A stretch of DNA of 64,000 bases from Kibdelosporangium philippinense. Lineage in GTDB: Bacteria; Actinomycetota; Actinomycetes; Mycobacteriales; Pseudonocardiaceae. A program made the translations under genes and the position numbers. This document shows, one piece after another, positions 25,249 to 33,151 of the stretch. How positions within the stretch are numbered: position 1 is the stretch's first letter; each line of letters starts with the position of its first letter. The notes below the pieces were generated by a model. It made no database searches. It saw only the letters and a list, made by a program, of their open reading frames with translations, and was not told the DNA's origin. The stretch lies in assembly GCF_021390435.2 (NCBI RefSeq), contig NZ_JAJVCN010000002.1, positions 992,001-1,056,000 on the forward strand, given 5' to 3'.

Positions 25249-27873
25249 TCAGCTACCCAGGCACACGAACGGCCGACGCAGTGGATCCACAGCCATAGCG
25301 TCGGCCAGCGCCACGGCAGGCGACGCGCCGGACGCCAATGCCCGGTGGTAGTCGTCCATCGCCGCCGCAGCAGGCTGATCGCCAACCCGGCTGGCTGCGG
25401 CGACAACCGTCCCGACGCCACCGGCGAGCAAAGCTCCGGCGAACCCCAAAGCCTCATCACCCGGCCGGATCCGGTTCAGCGCCAACTCGCAAGCCGCGAG
25501 CACGACCTGCCGTGGCGGCTGCCGCAATCGCGCCAACTCATGGGCGAACAAAGCGCCATCCACCAATTCGAGCCGGGAGAACAACGCGTTCTCGGCCTCG
25601 TGTTCCCCATGCGCCGCAATGTGAACGAGCGATGCGCCGTCCAAACTCTCCAGCACACGGAACGAGGTCGCGTCCTCCCCGGCGAGCAAAGTGGCCTTCT
25701 CGTAGTGCGCGGCCAGCTTGTCGATTTCCCCAATCGCGGCCGACAATCCTGGACCACGAACCAAAGCGGTATGTCCAGAATGGACCGGCGAAGCCGATGC
25801 CGCGAGCCAGGCGGTCGCTGACGGCGCAACGACAACCGGCCGCGACCGCAGCGAATCCAAGACGCCCCAAGGCACTGCGTACAGCGAGCCGGTCGGCACG
25901 ATCACCAGATCGCCGTTCAATCCCGCCAGCGGTCGCATCAGCTGCGCGTCCAACGCGGCCGCATGCTTACGGGCCGATGCCGAGATCGCCTCGAACAACG
26001 GTTCTGGCAGGAAATCCGGCGCCATGGCGTTGAGGTCCGCGTGTAGGCGCATCGCGTTCTCGGTTGCCTGGGCCGCCGAACCCAGCCGCACCAACCGCAC
26101 GCGGCCCTGCGCCAGGACAACGGCCATCAAGGCGTCGCCGGACACCGTGAAGCTGATCAACGCGTTGGATCCGAGCCGTGCCAACACTTCCGACACCGTT
26201 GCGACCGGGCGGGGTTTGCCCCACTGGGATGCCGCGTGCCAGCCGAGGCGCATGGCCGCGCGCTGCCGGTCGGCGTAACGGGAACGCAGTTTCGTTGTCG
26301 GGCGACCGTCCAGTTTGGCCTGTCGGAGCGCGTATCCGAGGTTACGGATCTCGCCGATCAGCTCGACCAGCTGCGGGTCGTCGATGCCGGAAACCGGCTC
26401 ATAGCGGTACATCTGCGCGCGTGTCTGTTCAAGCCAGCCGAACATGCGGCGGGCCACGGCCGCTGAGTCGCCGCCGTCGAGCACCAGTCGGACGGCGAGG
26501 TCGCCGAGTTGCTGGCCGTGGATCGCGGTCGCGGACACGAGCTCCAGGCCGCCCATGCGGTCACGGGCGTTGCCGAGGTCGTTGAGGCCCGCGCGTGCCT
26601 GAGAGAACGCACGCCGTCGGTTCCCTACGGCTGCGGCAAGTTCGGCGCGCGTCAGGCGCAGCAGCATCCTTTGCTCGATGGGAGTAACGGGCCCTGGGCG
26701 ACGCAACGCGCTGAGCAACATTGTTGCTTCCGTTACGTTTCCGCGTCGTACTTCCAGACGGGCTGCCAACGTTCGTGCCAGAGCGGCTTCGTCCATCAGG
26801 CGTAGGGTCGTGAGTTCGTCTGCCAGCTGGCTCGCACGAGTTGGGAGAGATACGGGAATCCTTGCACCGCGCCAGGCGCGTGCGATGTCTACACGCAACC
26901 CGATCAGCGCGGCGACGGCTGCCCACGCGTCGCTGCCGCGGCGCTTGAAACGGCGTCGCGCGGAGCTGGCGAGCTTGCGGCCCAGCGAGAGGTTGTCTTC
27001 CATCAGTGCGGCCGTCGCGCGCATCAGCTCGGCCTCCGCGAGGTCCTGTTGTACGCGTTCTGCCTGCATTTGGGGCAGTACGTCGTCGAGGTTCTTGGCC
27101 ACCTCGTCGGCAAGGCCAGCCGCGATCAGTGCTTGCGACTGGTCGATTCGCAGTCGCGGCAGCATGAACGGGCCGAGTTCGAGGTAGTCGCGTTCGGCTT
27201 CCTGGTAGTACCGCAGTGCCTGTGGAATGTCGCCGGACCGCAGGTACAGGTCGCCGAGTTGGTGGCGGACGTAGGCAACGCGCATCGACAAGCCGTGGTC
27301 GAGGCCGAGGGTGATCGCCATGTTGAGGTTGATGAAGGCGGATTCGATCTGCCCCATCTCCAGGAACGCCTGCCCCCGGTTGGCCAGCGACGCGATCATC
27401 GAGTCCATCAGCCGGCCAGGATCGTCACTGCCCAGCTCAAGGAGGCGTTCCTTGTGCGCCACGGCCGAGTCGAGCAGCGGGATGCTTTCCTCGTAACGTC
27501 CGCTGCGGATCAGCATGCCCGCGTGGTTGCCGTCGATCGCGGCGTTGAGCTCGGCCCGTACCCGTTCGTCGGTCAGGCGCTGCACGGCGGGACGCAGCTG
27601 TGCCAGCCGCGCCAGCCCGCGGGCCAGCGTGCCGGATTCGGCTTCGGCAAAGGCAAGCGTGATCAGGATCCGCACGCGGGCGCGGACCCAGTCGACGTCA
27701 TCACTCGGGCCGACCGTGTCCAGCGTGGCCAGCGCTTGGCGCAGCAGCTGGATCTCCTGGGTGAACCGGCCGGTGTGCCCGATCTCGACGGCACGCCGGT
27801 GCAGGTCCATCGCCTCGCTGACCGCCTTGGCGGTTGACCGGTGTGTCCCTTCGGTCGGGCGTGTCGCGGGCAC
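25249..27873 (-). CDS. TPR-CHAT domain protease
   Basis: About 874 residues. The N-terminal ~530 residues are helical tetratricopeptide-like repeats (for example MDLHRRAVEIGHTGRFTQEI, and LANRGQAFLEMGQIESAFIN). The C-terminal ~300 residues form a CHAT caspase-like domain with the catalytic pair His (HIAAHGEHE, near residue 755) and Cys (VVLAACELAL, near residue 795). CHAT proteases are activated through their repeat domain and cleave specific partner proteins. No signal peptide; likely cytoplasmic. Starts at 27873 (GTG) or 27810 (ATG) are possible; an upstream TTG lies inside a terminator hairpin and is rejected. A 13-bp palindrome, GGTCTATGAGACC (27875-27887), sits just before the GTG. Upstream is the HHE-repeat gene, a candidate substrate (inference). 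Confidence 0.85.
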   Translation of the reverse strand: MPATRPTEGTHRSTAKAVSEAMDLHRRAVEIGHTGRFTQEIQLLRQALATLDTVGPSDDVDWVRARVRILITLAFAEAESGTLARGLARLAQLRPAVQRLTDERVRAELNAAIDGNHAGMLIRSGRYEESIPLLDSAVAHKERLLELGSDDPGRLMDSMIASLANRGQAFLEMGQIESAFINLNMAITLGLDHGLSMRVAYVRHQLGDLYLRSGDIPQALRYYQEAERDYLELGPFMLPRLRIDQSQALIAAGLADEVAKNLDDVLPQMQAERVQQDLAEAELMRATAALMEDNLSLGRKLASSARRRFKRRGSDAWAAVAALIGLRVDIARAWRGARIPVSLPTRASQLADELTTLRLMDEAALARTLAARLEVRRGNVTEATMLLSALRRPGPVTPIEQRMLLRLTRAELAAAVGNRRRAFSQARAGLNDLGNARDRMGGLELVSATAIHGQQLGDLAVRLVLDGGDSAAVARRMFGWLEQTRAQMYRYEPVSGIDDPQLVELIGEIRNLGYALRQAKLDGRPTTKLRSRYADRQRAAMRLGWHAASQWGKPRPVATVSEVLARLGSNALISFTVSGDALMAVVLAQGRVRLVRLGSAAQATENAMRLHADLNAMAPDFLPEPLFEAISASARKHAAALDAQLMRPLAGLNGDLVIVPTGSLYAVPWGVLDSLRSRPVVVAPSATAWLAASASPVHSGHTALVRGPGLSAAIGEIDKLAAHYEKATLLAGEDATSFRVLESLDGASLVHIAAHGEHEAENALFSRLELVDGALFAHELARLRQPPRQVVLAACELALNRIRPGDEALGFAGALLAGGVGTVVAAASRVGDQPAAAAMDDYHRALASGASPAVALADAMAVDPLRRPFVCLGS

Positions 27874-27907
27874 TGGTCTATGAGACCACAGAAAGGTCAA
27901 CAAGCCA

Positions 27908-27934
27908 GCCCGCCGACCGGTTGAGTCGGCGGGC
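27908..27934 (-). terminator. Terminator between HHE-repeat gene and CHAT gene
   Basis: GCCCGCCGAC (27908-27917) pairs perfectly with GTCGGCGGGC (27925-27934) around a 7-base loop. It lies 24 bp past the repeat gene's stop on the minus strand. It could end or attenuate transcription so that the small protein is made in excess over the protease. Confidence 0.7.
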
Positions 27935-27957
27935 AGCAATAGGCAAAGCGGCCGGGT

Positions 27958-28293
27958 CTACTTGGCCGGCTCGTTCTCGTGGTGGACCGGGCCGTCAGCG
28001 CCCTCGGTCTTCTCGTGGTGCACCGGGCCGTCCACACCGTCCGTGCCCAGCGCGGTCACCGGGACCGACTCGTGGTGGACCGGACCCTTGGGGCGGTCGC
28101 CAGTCAGCGCGGTCACCGGGACCGACTCGTGGTGCACGGGGCCGTCGGTCTGGTCGCCACCGCTGGAGTCGAACACGCCACCGGCGTTGACCGGAACGGA
28201 CTCGTGGTGCACCGGGCCGGTCGGGCGCACCTGGTCCTTCTTGGGCTTGACCAGGCCGTCGAGGTTCTCGTTCTCGGTGTTGGCGGTCGTCAT
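27958..28293 (-). CDS. Small repeat protein with five GPVHHE motifs
   Basis: A 111-residue hydrophilic protein with no recognised domain, no cysteine, no signal peptide and no membrane segment. The motif GPVHHE begins at residues 26, 51, 70, 89 and 101; the first three read GPVHHESVPV in full and the last two drift (HHEKTEG, HHENEP). Linkers are Gly/Asp/Thr-rich, and the N-terminus is acidic/basic (NENLDGLVKPKKDQVR). The regular paired histidines could bind metal, be modified, or serve as repeated cleavage sites. GAGGAGG precedes the ATG at ideal spacing, so it is expressed well. The only close partner is the TPR-CHAT protease gene 85 bp downstream. I do not recognise the family; the function is not known. 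Confidence 0.8.
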   Translation of the reverse strand: MTTANTENENLDGLVKPKKDQVRPTGPVHHESVPVNAGGVFDSSGGDQTDGPVHHESVPVTALTGDRPKGPVHHESVPVTALGTDGVDGPVHHEKTEGADGPVHHENEPAK

Positions 28294-28318
28294 GGGTAAT
28301 TCCCTCCTCGTCACGCGC

Positions 28319-28372
28319 TCAGGGCACGTGTCCCCTGACCAGAGTCGGCCGAGCGGCGATGGTCGACTCTGG
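28319..28372 (-). promoter_or_regulatory. Tandem stem-loops in the leader of the HHE-repeat gene
   Basis: Two adjacent hairpins lie 26-79 bases before the repeat gene's start. The first in the RNA is a 12-bp stem (28339-28350 with 28361-28372, one G-T wobble, 10-base loop). The second has TCAGGG/CCCTGA arms (28319-28338). The strong ribosome binding site follows 10 bases later. This could be a structured leader, a regulatory RNA element or protection against decay; the sequence matches no riboswitch class I know. Confidence 0.5.
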
Positions 28373-28496
28373 GTGTTCTTCAACGCGGTTCCCCTCATGA
28401 ACCGGCCTGAATGTACCGCACGAATGGAGGAATGGGAATTACTAAGGGAAACGGGAATGTGATCCAATTACTCCGATTGTGACGTAATTGATCCGA

Positions 28497-29942
28497 TCAG
28501 AGGCTAACGTTTGTCAATACCGTTATCCGCTCCTCGGTGAGGTCGATCATGGCTGATCGGACCCCCTCGCGGCCGAAGCCGGAACCCTTGACGCCGCCGT
28601 AAGGCATCTGGTCTGCCCGAAATGACGGAACGTCGCCGATGATCACGCCGCCGACTTCCAGTTCGGTGCCCGCGCGGGTCGCGGTCGGCAGATCACGAGT
28701 GAACACACCGGCCTGCAGACCGTAAGCCGAAGAATTCACCCGTTCGAATGCGTCGTCGATACCGTCCACAATTGACACCGCGAGAACCGGCCCGAACACT
28801 TCCTCGGCCCAGACCTTGCTGTCCTCTGGAGCGTCCAGCAACAAGGTTGGTTCGACCAACGTGCCGTCCCGGTGCCCGCCAGCCAGCAGTTTCGCGCCGC
28901 GCGAGGTCGCTTCCTCGATCCATGACTCGACGCGGGCCGCTGCGGCCTCGTCCACAACCGGGCCCACCTCGACCTCGGGATCGTGCGGATCTCCGTTGCG
29001 CAGCCCACGAACCGCGTCGACAAGTTTGCCGATGAACTCGTCGGCGACCGCGCGATCGACAAGCACCCGCTGCACCGCGATGCACGACTGCCCAGCCTGG
29101 TAGTTACCGAACGTGGCAATGCGCTGAGCGGCGAAGTCCAAATCCGGCCAGTCCGCGCACACGACAGCGGCCGCGTTCCCGCCGAGTTCGAGCACGAAGT
29201 GCTTATGTGGCGCGGCATCCATCAACGACCAGCCGACCGGCCCTGACCCGGTGAACGACACCACCGGCAGCCGCTCGTCGCGCACAAGTCCCGCCGTGGC
29301 CTCGTTACCGACCGGCAGCACGGAGAAAGCGCCTTCCGGCAAATCAGTCTCGGCCAGCAGTTCGCCGAGCACCAAAGAAGACAAGGGAGTACGCGGCGCA
29401 GGCTTGATCAAGATCGGCGCTCCGACCGCGAGCGAGGGCGCGACCTTGTGCGCAACGAGGTTGAGCGGGAAGTTGAACGGCGCGATGCCCAGCACCGGCC
29501 CACGCGGGAACCGGCGGACCAACGCGACCCGCCCGTCCGCGCTCGGATCGGTGTCCAGCCGCTGGATCTCGCCGCCGAACCGGCGCGCCTCCTCGGCGGC
29601 CACCCGGAACGTCGAGACCGCCCGCTTGACCTCCACCTCGGCCCACTTCAGCGGTTTGCCGTTCTCCGCCGTGATCAACTCGGCCAGTTCCTCCGCCTGC
29701 GCGGCGAGTCCACGTGAGACGTGTTCGAGCGCGTCGGCCCGGATGTGCGCGGGCGTGCGCCGGAACCCCGGGGCGACAGCCGCTGCCGCCGCGACCGCCC
29801 GCTCGATCTGCTCAGGGCCGGGCACCGCGACCGTGGCCACCTCGGAGTTGTCGAACGGGTGGTGCACTGTCAGTGCTTCCACGCCCTGTTCTGGGCGTCC
29901 CGCGATCCAACAGGGCCGAGGCGTGGGCGTGTAAGCATCCAT
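28497..29942 (-). CDS. NAD(P)-dependent aldehyde dehydrogenase
   Basis: A 481-residue soluble ALDH-superfamily enzyme that oxidises an aldehyde to the acid. The Rossmann segment and substrate tunnel are intact: FNFPLNLVAHKVAPSL, VSFTGSGPVGWSLMD, the general base Glu in LELGGNAAAVV, and the nucleophilic Cys in YQAGQSCIAVQR (near residue 285). The PFGxK-like end reads MPYGGVKGSGFGREG. The sequence pattern resembles glyceraldehyde-3-phosphate/lactaldehyde-type ALDHs, but the substrate cannot be fixed. ATG at 29942 is used; a GTG six codons upstream is also possible. It is divergent from guaA and upstream of, but separated by 200 bp from, the HHE-repeat gene. Confidence 0.9.
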   Translation of the reverse strand: MDAYTPTPRPCWIAGRPEQGVEALTVHHPFDNSEVATVAVPGPEQIERAVAAAAAVAPGFRRTPAHIRADALEHVSRGLAAQAEELAELITAENGKPLKWAEVEVKRAVSTFRVAAEEARRFGGEIQRLDTDPSADGRVALVRRFPRGPVLGIAPFNFPLNLVAHKVAPSLAVGAPILIKPAPRTPLSSLVLGELLAETDLPEGAFSVLPVGNEATAGLVRDERLPVVSFTGSGPVGWSLMDAAPHKHFVLELGGNAAAVVCADWPDLDFAAQRIATFGNYQAGQSCIAVQRVLVDRAVADEFIGKLVDAVRGLRNGDPHDPEVEVGPVVDEAAAARVESWIEEATSRGAKLLAGGHRDGTLVEPTLLLDAPEDSKVWAEEVFGPVLAVSIVDGIDDAFERVNSSAYGLQAGVFTRDLPTATRAGTELEVGGVIIGDVPSFRADQMPYGGVKGSGFGREGVRSAMIDLTEERITVLTNVSL

Positions 29943-30070
29943 GGTGTCCAAACTAGTCACTCCAAGGAGTACGTGACCAAGTACCGGGGGTGAGCCTGTT
30001 CACCCACTTAGTAGATCGGCACGAGTCCCTGGGATGCTTGACCTGCGTCAACCGAGAGGAGCAAGGATCA

Positions 30071-31624
30071 GTGTCTGACGCCAGCGCCCGGCCAGTGCTC
30101 GTCGTCGATTTCGGGGCCCAGTACGCCCAGCTGATCGCCCGCCGCGTGCGCGAGGCCCAGGTGTACTCCGAGGTCGTCCCGCACACCGAGTCCGTCAAGG
30201 AGTTGATCGCCCGCGACCCGGCCGCGATCATCCTCTCCGGCGGGCCCGCGAGTGTGTTCGTCGAAGGCGCGCCAAGCGTCGACCCGGCCCTGTTCGACGC
30301 CGGTGTGCCGGTGTTCGGCATCTGCTACGGCTACCAGGCGATGGCCCGCGGCCTCGGCGGAACGGTCGAAGCCACCGGGATCCGTGAGTTCGGCCGGACC
30401 GAGCTGTCGGTGTCCGGCGGTGTGCTGCACGAGGATCTGCCCGGCAAGCACCCGGTCTGGATGAGCCACAACGACAGCGTCACCAAGGCGCCGGAGGGCT
30501 TCACGGTCACCGCGTCCAGTGACGGCGCCGCGGTCGCCGGGTTCGAGAACGTGGAGCGCAAGTTCGCCGGTGTGCAGTATCACCCCGAGGTCGGGCATTC
30601 CCCGCACGGCCAGGAAGTGCTTCGCCGGTTCCTGCACGAGATCGCCGGGCTGCGTCCTGAGTGGACGGTTGCGTCCATTGTGGAGGACCAGGTCGCCGCG
30701 ATCCGGGAGCAGGTCGGCGACGGCCGCGCGATCTGCGGGCTGTCCGGCGGTGTCGACTCCGCGGTCGCCGCCGCGCTGGTCCAGCGTGCCATCGGCGACC
30801 GGTTGACGTGTGTGTTCGTCGACCACGGCCTGCTGCGCGCGGGCGAGCGGACCCAGGTCGAGCGGGACTTCGTCGCCGCGACCGGCGTCAATCTGGTCAC
30901 TGTGGACGCTCGCGAGCGGTTCCTCGACGCGCTGGCCGGGGTGACCGACCCCGAGGAGAAGCGCAAGATCATCGGCCGCGAGTTCATCCGGGTGTTCGAG
31001 CAGGCCGCGCGCGACCTGAAGACCGAGGACGGCGTCGACTTCCTCGTCCAGGGAACGCTTTACCCCGACGTCGTCGAGTCCGGCGGCGGCTCGGGCACCG
31101 CGAACATCAAGAGCCACCACAATGTCGGCGGTCTGCCGGACGACCTCGAGTTCAAGCTCGTCGAGCCGCTGCGCGCGCTGTTCAAGGACGAGGTCCGCCG
31201 GGTCGGTCTCGAACTGGGCCTGCCGGAGACGATCGTGCACCGCCAGCCCTTCCCAGGGCCCGGTCTGGCGATCCGGATCATCGGCGAGGTCAGCGAACAC
31301 AACCTGGAGATCCTGCGCGCGGCCGACTCGATCGCCCGCGAGGAACTCACGGTGGCAGGTCTTGACCGCGACATCTGGCAGTGCCCGGTCGTCCTGCTCG
31401 CGGACGTCCGAAGCGTTGGCGTGCAAGGAGACGGCCGGACCTACGGGCACCCGGTCGTGCTTCGCCCAGTGTCCTCTGAGGACGCTATGACGGCGGACTG
31501 GACACGGCTGCCCTACGACGTGCTCGAGCGGATCTCCACCCGGATCACCAACGAGGTGCCCGAGGTCAACCGTGTCGTCCTCGACGTCACGAGCAAGCCC
31601 CCGGGCACCATCGAGTGGGAGTAA
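30071..31624 (+). CDS. guaA: GMP synthase (glutamine-hydrolysing)
   Basis: A 517-residue two-domain enzyme: XMP + ATP + glutamine to GMP, the last step of guanine nucleotide synthesis. The class I amidotransferase (residues ~8-200) has the catalytic Cys in GICYGYQ and the His-Glu in YHPEV. The ATP-pyrophosphatase domain has the P-loop SGGVDSAVAA (near residue 227). The C-terminal dimerisation domain ends KPPGTIEWE as in all family members. A GTG start follows GAGGAG; the longer upstream frame is unsupported. It ends at a conserved hairpin disrupted by IS701. Confidence 0.97.
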   Translation: MSDASARPVLVVDFGAQYAQLIARRVREAQVYSEVVPHTESVKELIARDPAAIILSGGPASVFVEGAPSVDPALFDAGVPVFGICYGYQAMARGLGGTVEATGIREFGRTELSVSGGVLHEDLPGKHPVWMSHNDSVTKAPEGFTVTASSDGAAVAGFENVERKFAGVQYHPEVGHSPHGQEVLRRFLHEIAGLRPEWTVASIVEDQVAAIREQVGDGRAICGLSGGVDSAVAAALVQRAIGDRLTCVFVDHGLLRAGERTQVERDFVAATGVNLVTVDARERFLDALAGVTDPEEKRKIIGREFIRVFEQAARDLKTEDGVDFLVQGTLYPDVVESGGGSGTANIKSHHNVGGLPDDLEFKLVEPLRALFKDEVRRVGLELGLPETIVHRQPFPGPGLAIRIIGEVSEHNLEILRAADSIAREELTVAGLDRDIWQCPVVLLADVRSVGVQGDGRTYGHPVVLRPVSSEDAMTADWTRLPYDVLERISTRITNEVPEVNRVVLDVTSKPPGTIEWE

Positions 31625-31628
31625 CCCC

Positions 31629-31663
31629 CTCGTGAGTGGTTAGACGTGTTCTAACACGGCTAA
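31629..31663. terminator. Conserved long hairpin, copy 3, left part (split by IS701)
   Basis: Left arm CTCGTGAGTGGTTAGACGTGTT and part of the right arm (AACACGGCTAA) of the same hairpin family lie just past guaA. The remainder of the right arm is at 33131-33146, beyond an inserted IS701 element. Removing the element and one CTAA copy restores a complete 22-bp stem with one mismatch. Confidence 0.8.
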
Positions 31664-33130
31664 TACGACAGCCGCACAGTGTGATCTTGGTGTGGGGTCG
31701 TGATCATGGGTGCGGCCACCGCGTGATCAACTTCGAGGTGTGATTGGACTCGAGGAAGACGCGGTGGCCGCGTCGGAGACTGTAGTAGACGAGGGTTTCG
31801 CCCGCTGGCGGGCCGGGTTTGATGACATGTTCGCGCTGGTAGCTGGCCGGTTCGCGCAGGCCGATTCGCGTGCCCGTGCTCAGAAGTACCTACTCGGGCT
31901 GCTGTCTGGTGTGGAGCGCAAGAACTCCTGGTCGTTGGCGGAGCTCGCCGGGGAGAGCAGCCCGGACGGCATGCAGCGCCTGCTGAACTTCTACCGCTGG
32001 GACGCCGAGGCGGTGCGCGACGATGTGCGTGGCTACGTGCTGGCGCATCTGGATGACCCGAGTGGGGTGTTCGTCGGCGACGAGACCGGATTCATCAAGA
32101 AGGGCACCAAATCCGCGGGTGTGCAACGCCAGTACACCGGCACCTCGGGCAAGATCGACAACTGTCAGGTCGGCGTGTTTCTGACCTATGTCTCCCGGCA
32201 TGGCCGGGCGTTGATCGACCGGGAGCTCTACCTGCCGCAGAAGTCCTGGTGTGCCGACCGGGATCGCTGTCGCGAGGCCGGGATCGGCGACGAGGTCGAG
32301 TTCGCGACCAAACCCGAGCTGGCCCGCCGGATGCTCGCCCGGCTGCTGGAGGCCGGGGTCACGGTGGGCTGGTTCACCGCGGACGAGCTCTACGGCGACA
32401 ACCCGGCCCTGCGCGACTGGCTGGCCGAGCAGGCGGTGAACTACGTGCTGGCGGTGTCCTGCGATTACCAGGTGACCACGCCGACCGGGCCGGCGCGCGC
32501 GGACGTGCTGGCCGGCCGGGCACCGGCGCGGGGCTGGCAGCGGCTCTCGGCCGGGCGGGGCAGCAAGGGCCACCGCTTGTATGACTGGCTGCTGATCGAT
32601 CCCGGTCCCGGCGAGCGGCATCAGCTGCTGGTGCGTCGCTCGATCAGCGATCCGACCGATCTGGCCTACTACGTCTGCCACACCGCCGGTCCGGTGCCAC
32701 TCGCGGAACTGGTGCGCGTGGCCGGATCCCGTTGGGCGGTGAAGGAAACCTTCCAGTTCGCCAAGAACGAGACCGGGCTGGACCATTATCAAGTCCGCAA
32801 GTACATCGCGTGGTACCGGCACATCACCCTGGCCATGCTCGCCGCGGCGTTCCTGGCCGTGACCGCCCATACTGAACGCATCCGCACCCCACCACCACGC
32901 TATAGGACACCGGAAAAGGGGGCGCCAGAACCGATCCTGATCGGCTGATCCCGTTATCCTGCAACGAAATCCGACGACTCTGGGCCACCCTCACCCGTCC
33001 AGTACACCCCCGAGCACACATCCAGCACTGGTCTACCTGGCGCCGACGCCACCAGACCCGCGCCCGCCACAGCCACTACCAGCGACAACACCGCACATAT
33101 CAACAGACATAACACTGTGCTGCTGCCGTA
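31664..33130 (+). mobile_element. IS701-family insertion sequence
   Basis: A 1467-bp element bounded by 19-bp imperfect inverted repeats: TACGACAGCCGCACAGTGT at 31664-31682, and the complement of TACGGCAGCAGCACAGTGT at 33112-33130 (17 of 19 match). It is flanked by a CTAA direct repeat (31660-31663 and 33131-33134), which fits the 4-bp YTAR target duplication of IS701 elements. It carries one transposase gene. Its target is the guaA terminator hairpin. The intact duplication implies a fairly recent insertion. Confidence 0.88.
31710..32948 (+). CDS. IS701-family transposase, apparent frameshift near the C-terminus
   Basis: About 412 residues of a DDE transposase. The first catalytic aspartate is in GVFVGDETGFIKKG (~residue 118), followed by QRQYTGTSGKIDNCQVGVFL, typical of IS701. 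A second acidic motif is WFTADELYGDN and the third is the region around KEETFQFAKNETGLDHYQVRKY in pattern. A GTG start at 31710 or 31740 is possible. At 32913-32922 the run GAAAAGGGGG is followed by a premature stop at 32948. In the -1 frame the expected family tail (LIPLSCNEIRRLWATL ... TWRRRHQTRARHSHYQ) continues to 33112. This is either a programmed -1 shift at A-AAG-GGG or an inactivating indel. Confidence 0.85.
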   Translation: MRPPRDQLRGVIGLEEDAVAASETVVDEGFARWRAGFDDMFALVAGRFAQADSRARAQKYLLGLLSGVERKNSWSLAELAGESSPDGMQRLLNFYRWDAEAVRDDVRGYVLAHLDDPSGVFVGDETGFIKKGTKSAGVQRQYTGTSGKIDNCQVGVFLTYVSRHGRALIDRELYLPQKSWCADRDRCREAGIGDEVEFATKPELARRMLARLLEAGVTVGWFTADELYGDNPALRDWLAEQAVNYVLAVSCDYQVTTPTGPARADVLAGRAPARGWQRLSAGRGSKGHRLYDWLLIDPGPGERHQLLVRRSISDPTDLAYYVCHTAGPVPLAELVRVAGSRWAVKETFQFAKNETGLDHYQVRKYIAWYRHITLAMLAAAFLAVTAHTERIRTPPPRYRTPEKGAPEPILIG

Positions 33131-33146
33131 CTAACCACTCACGAGC
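33131..33146. terminator. Conserved long hairpin, copy 3, right part
   Basis: CTAACCACTCACGAGC restarts with the duplicated CTAA and completes the outer right arm of the hairpin interrupted at 31663. It directly precedes the stop of the convergent trypsin gene and a short T-run, as in an intact copy. Confidence 0.75.
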
Positions 33147-33151
33147 TTTTG

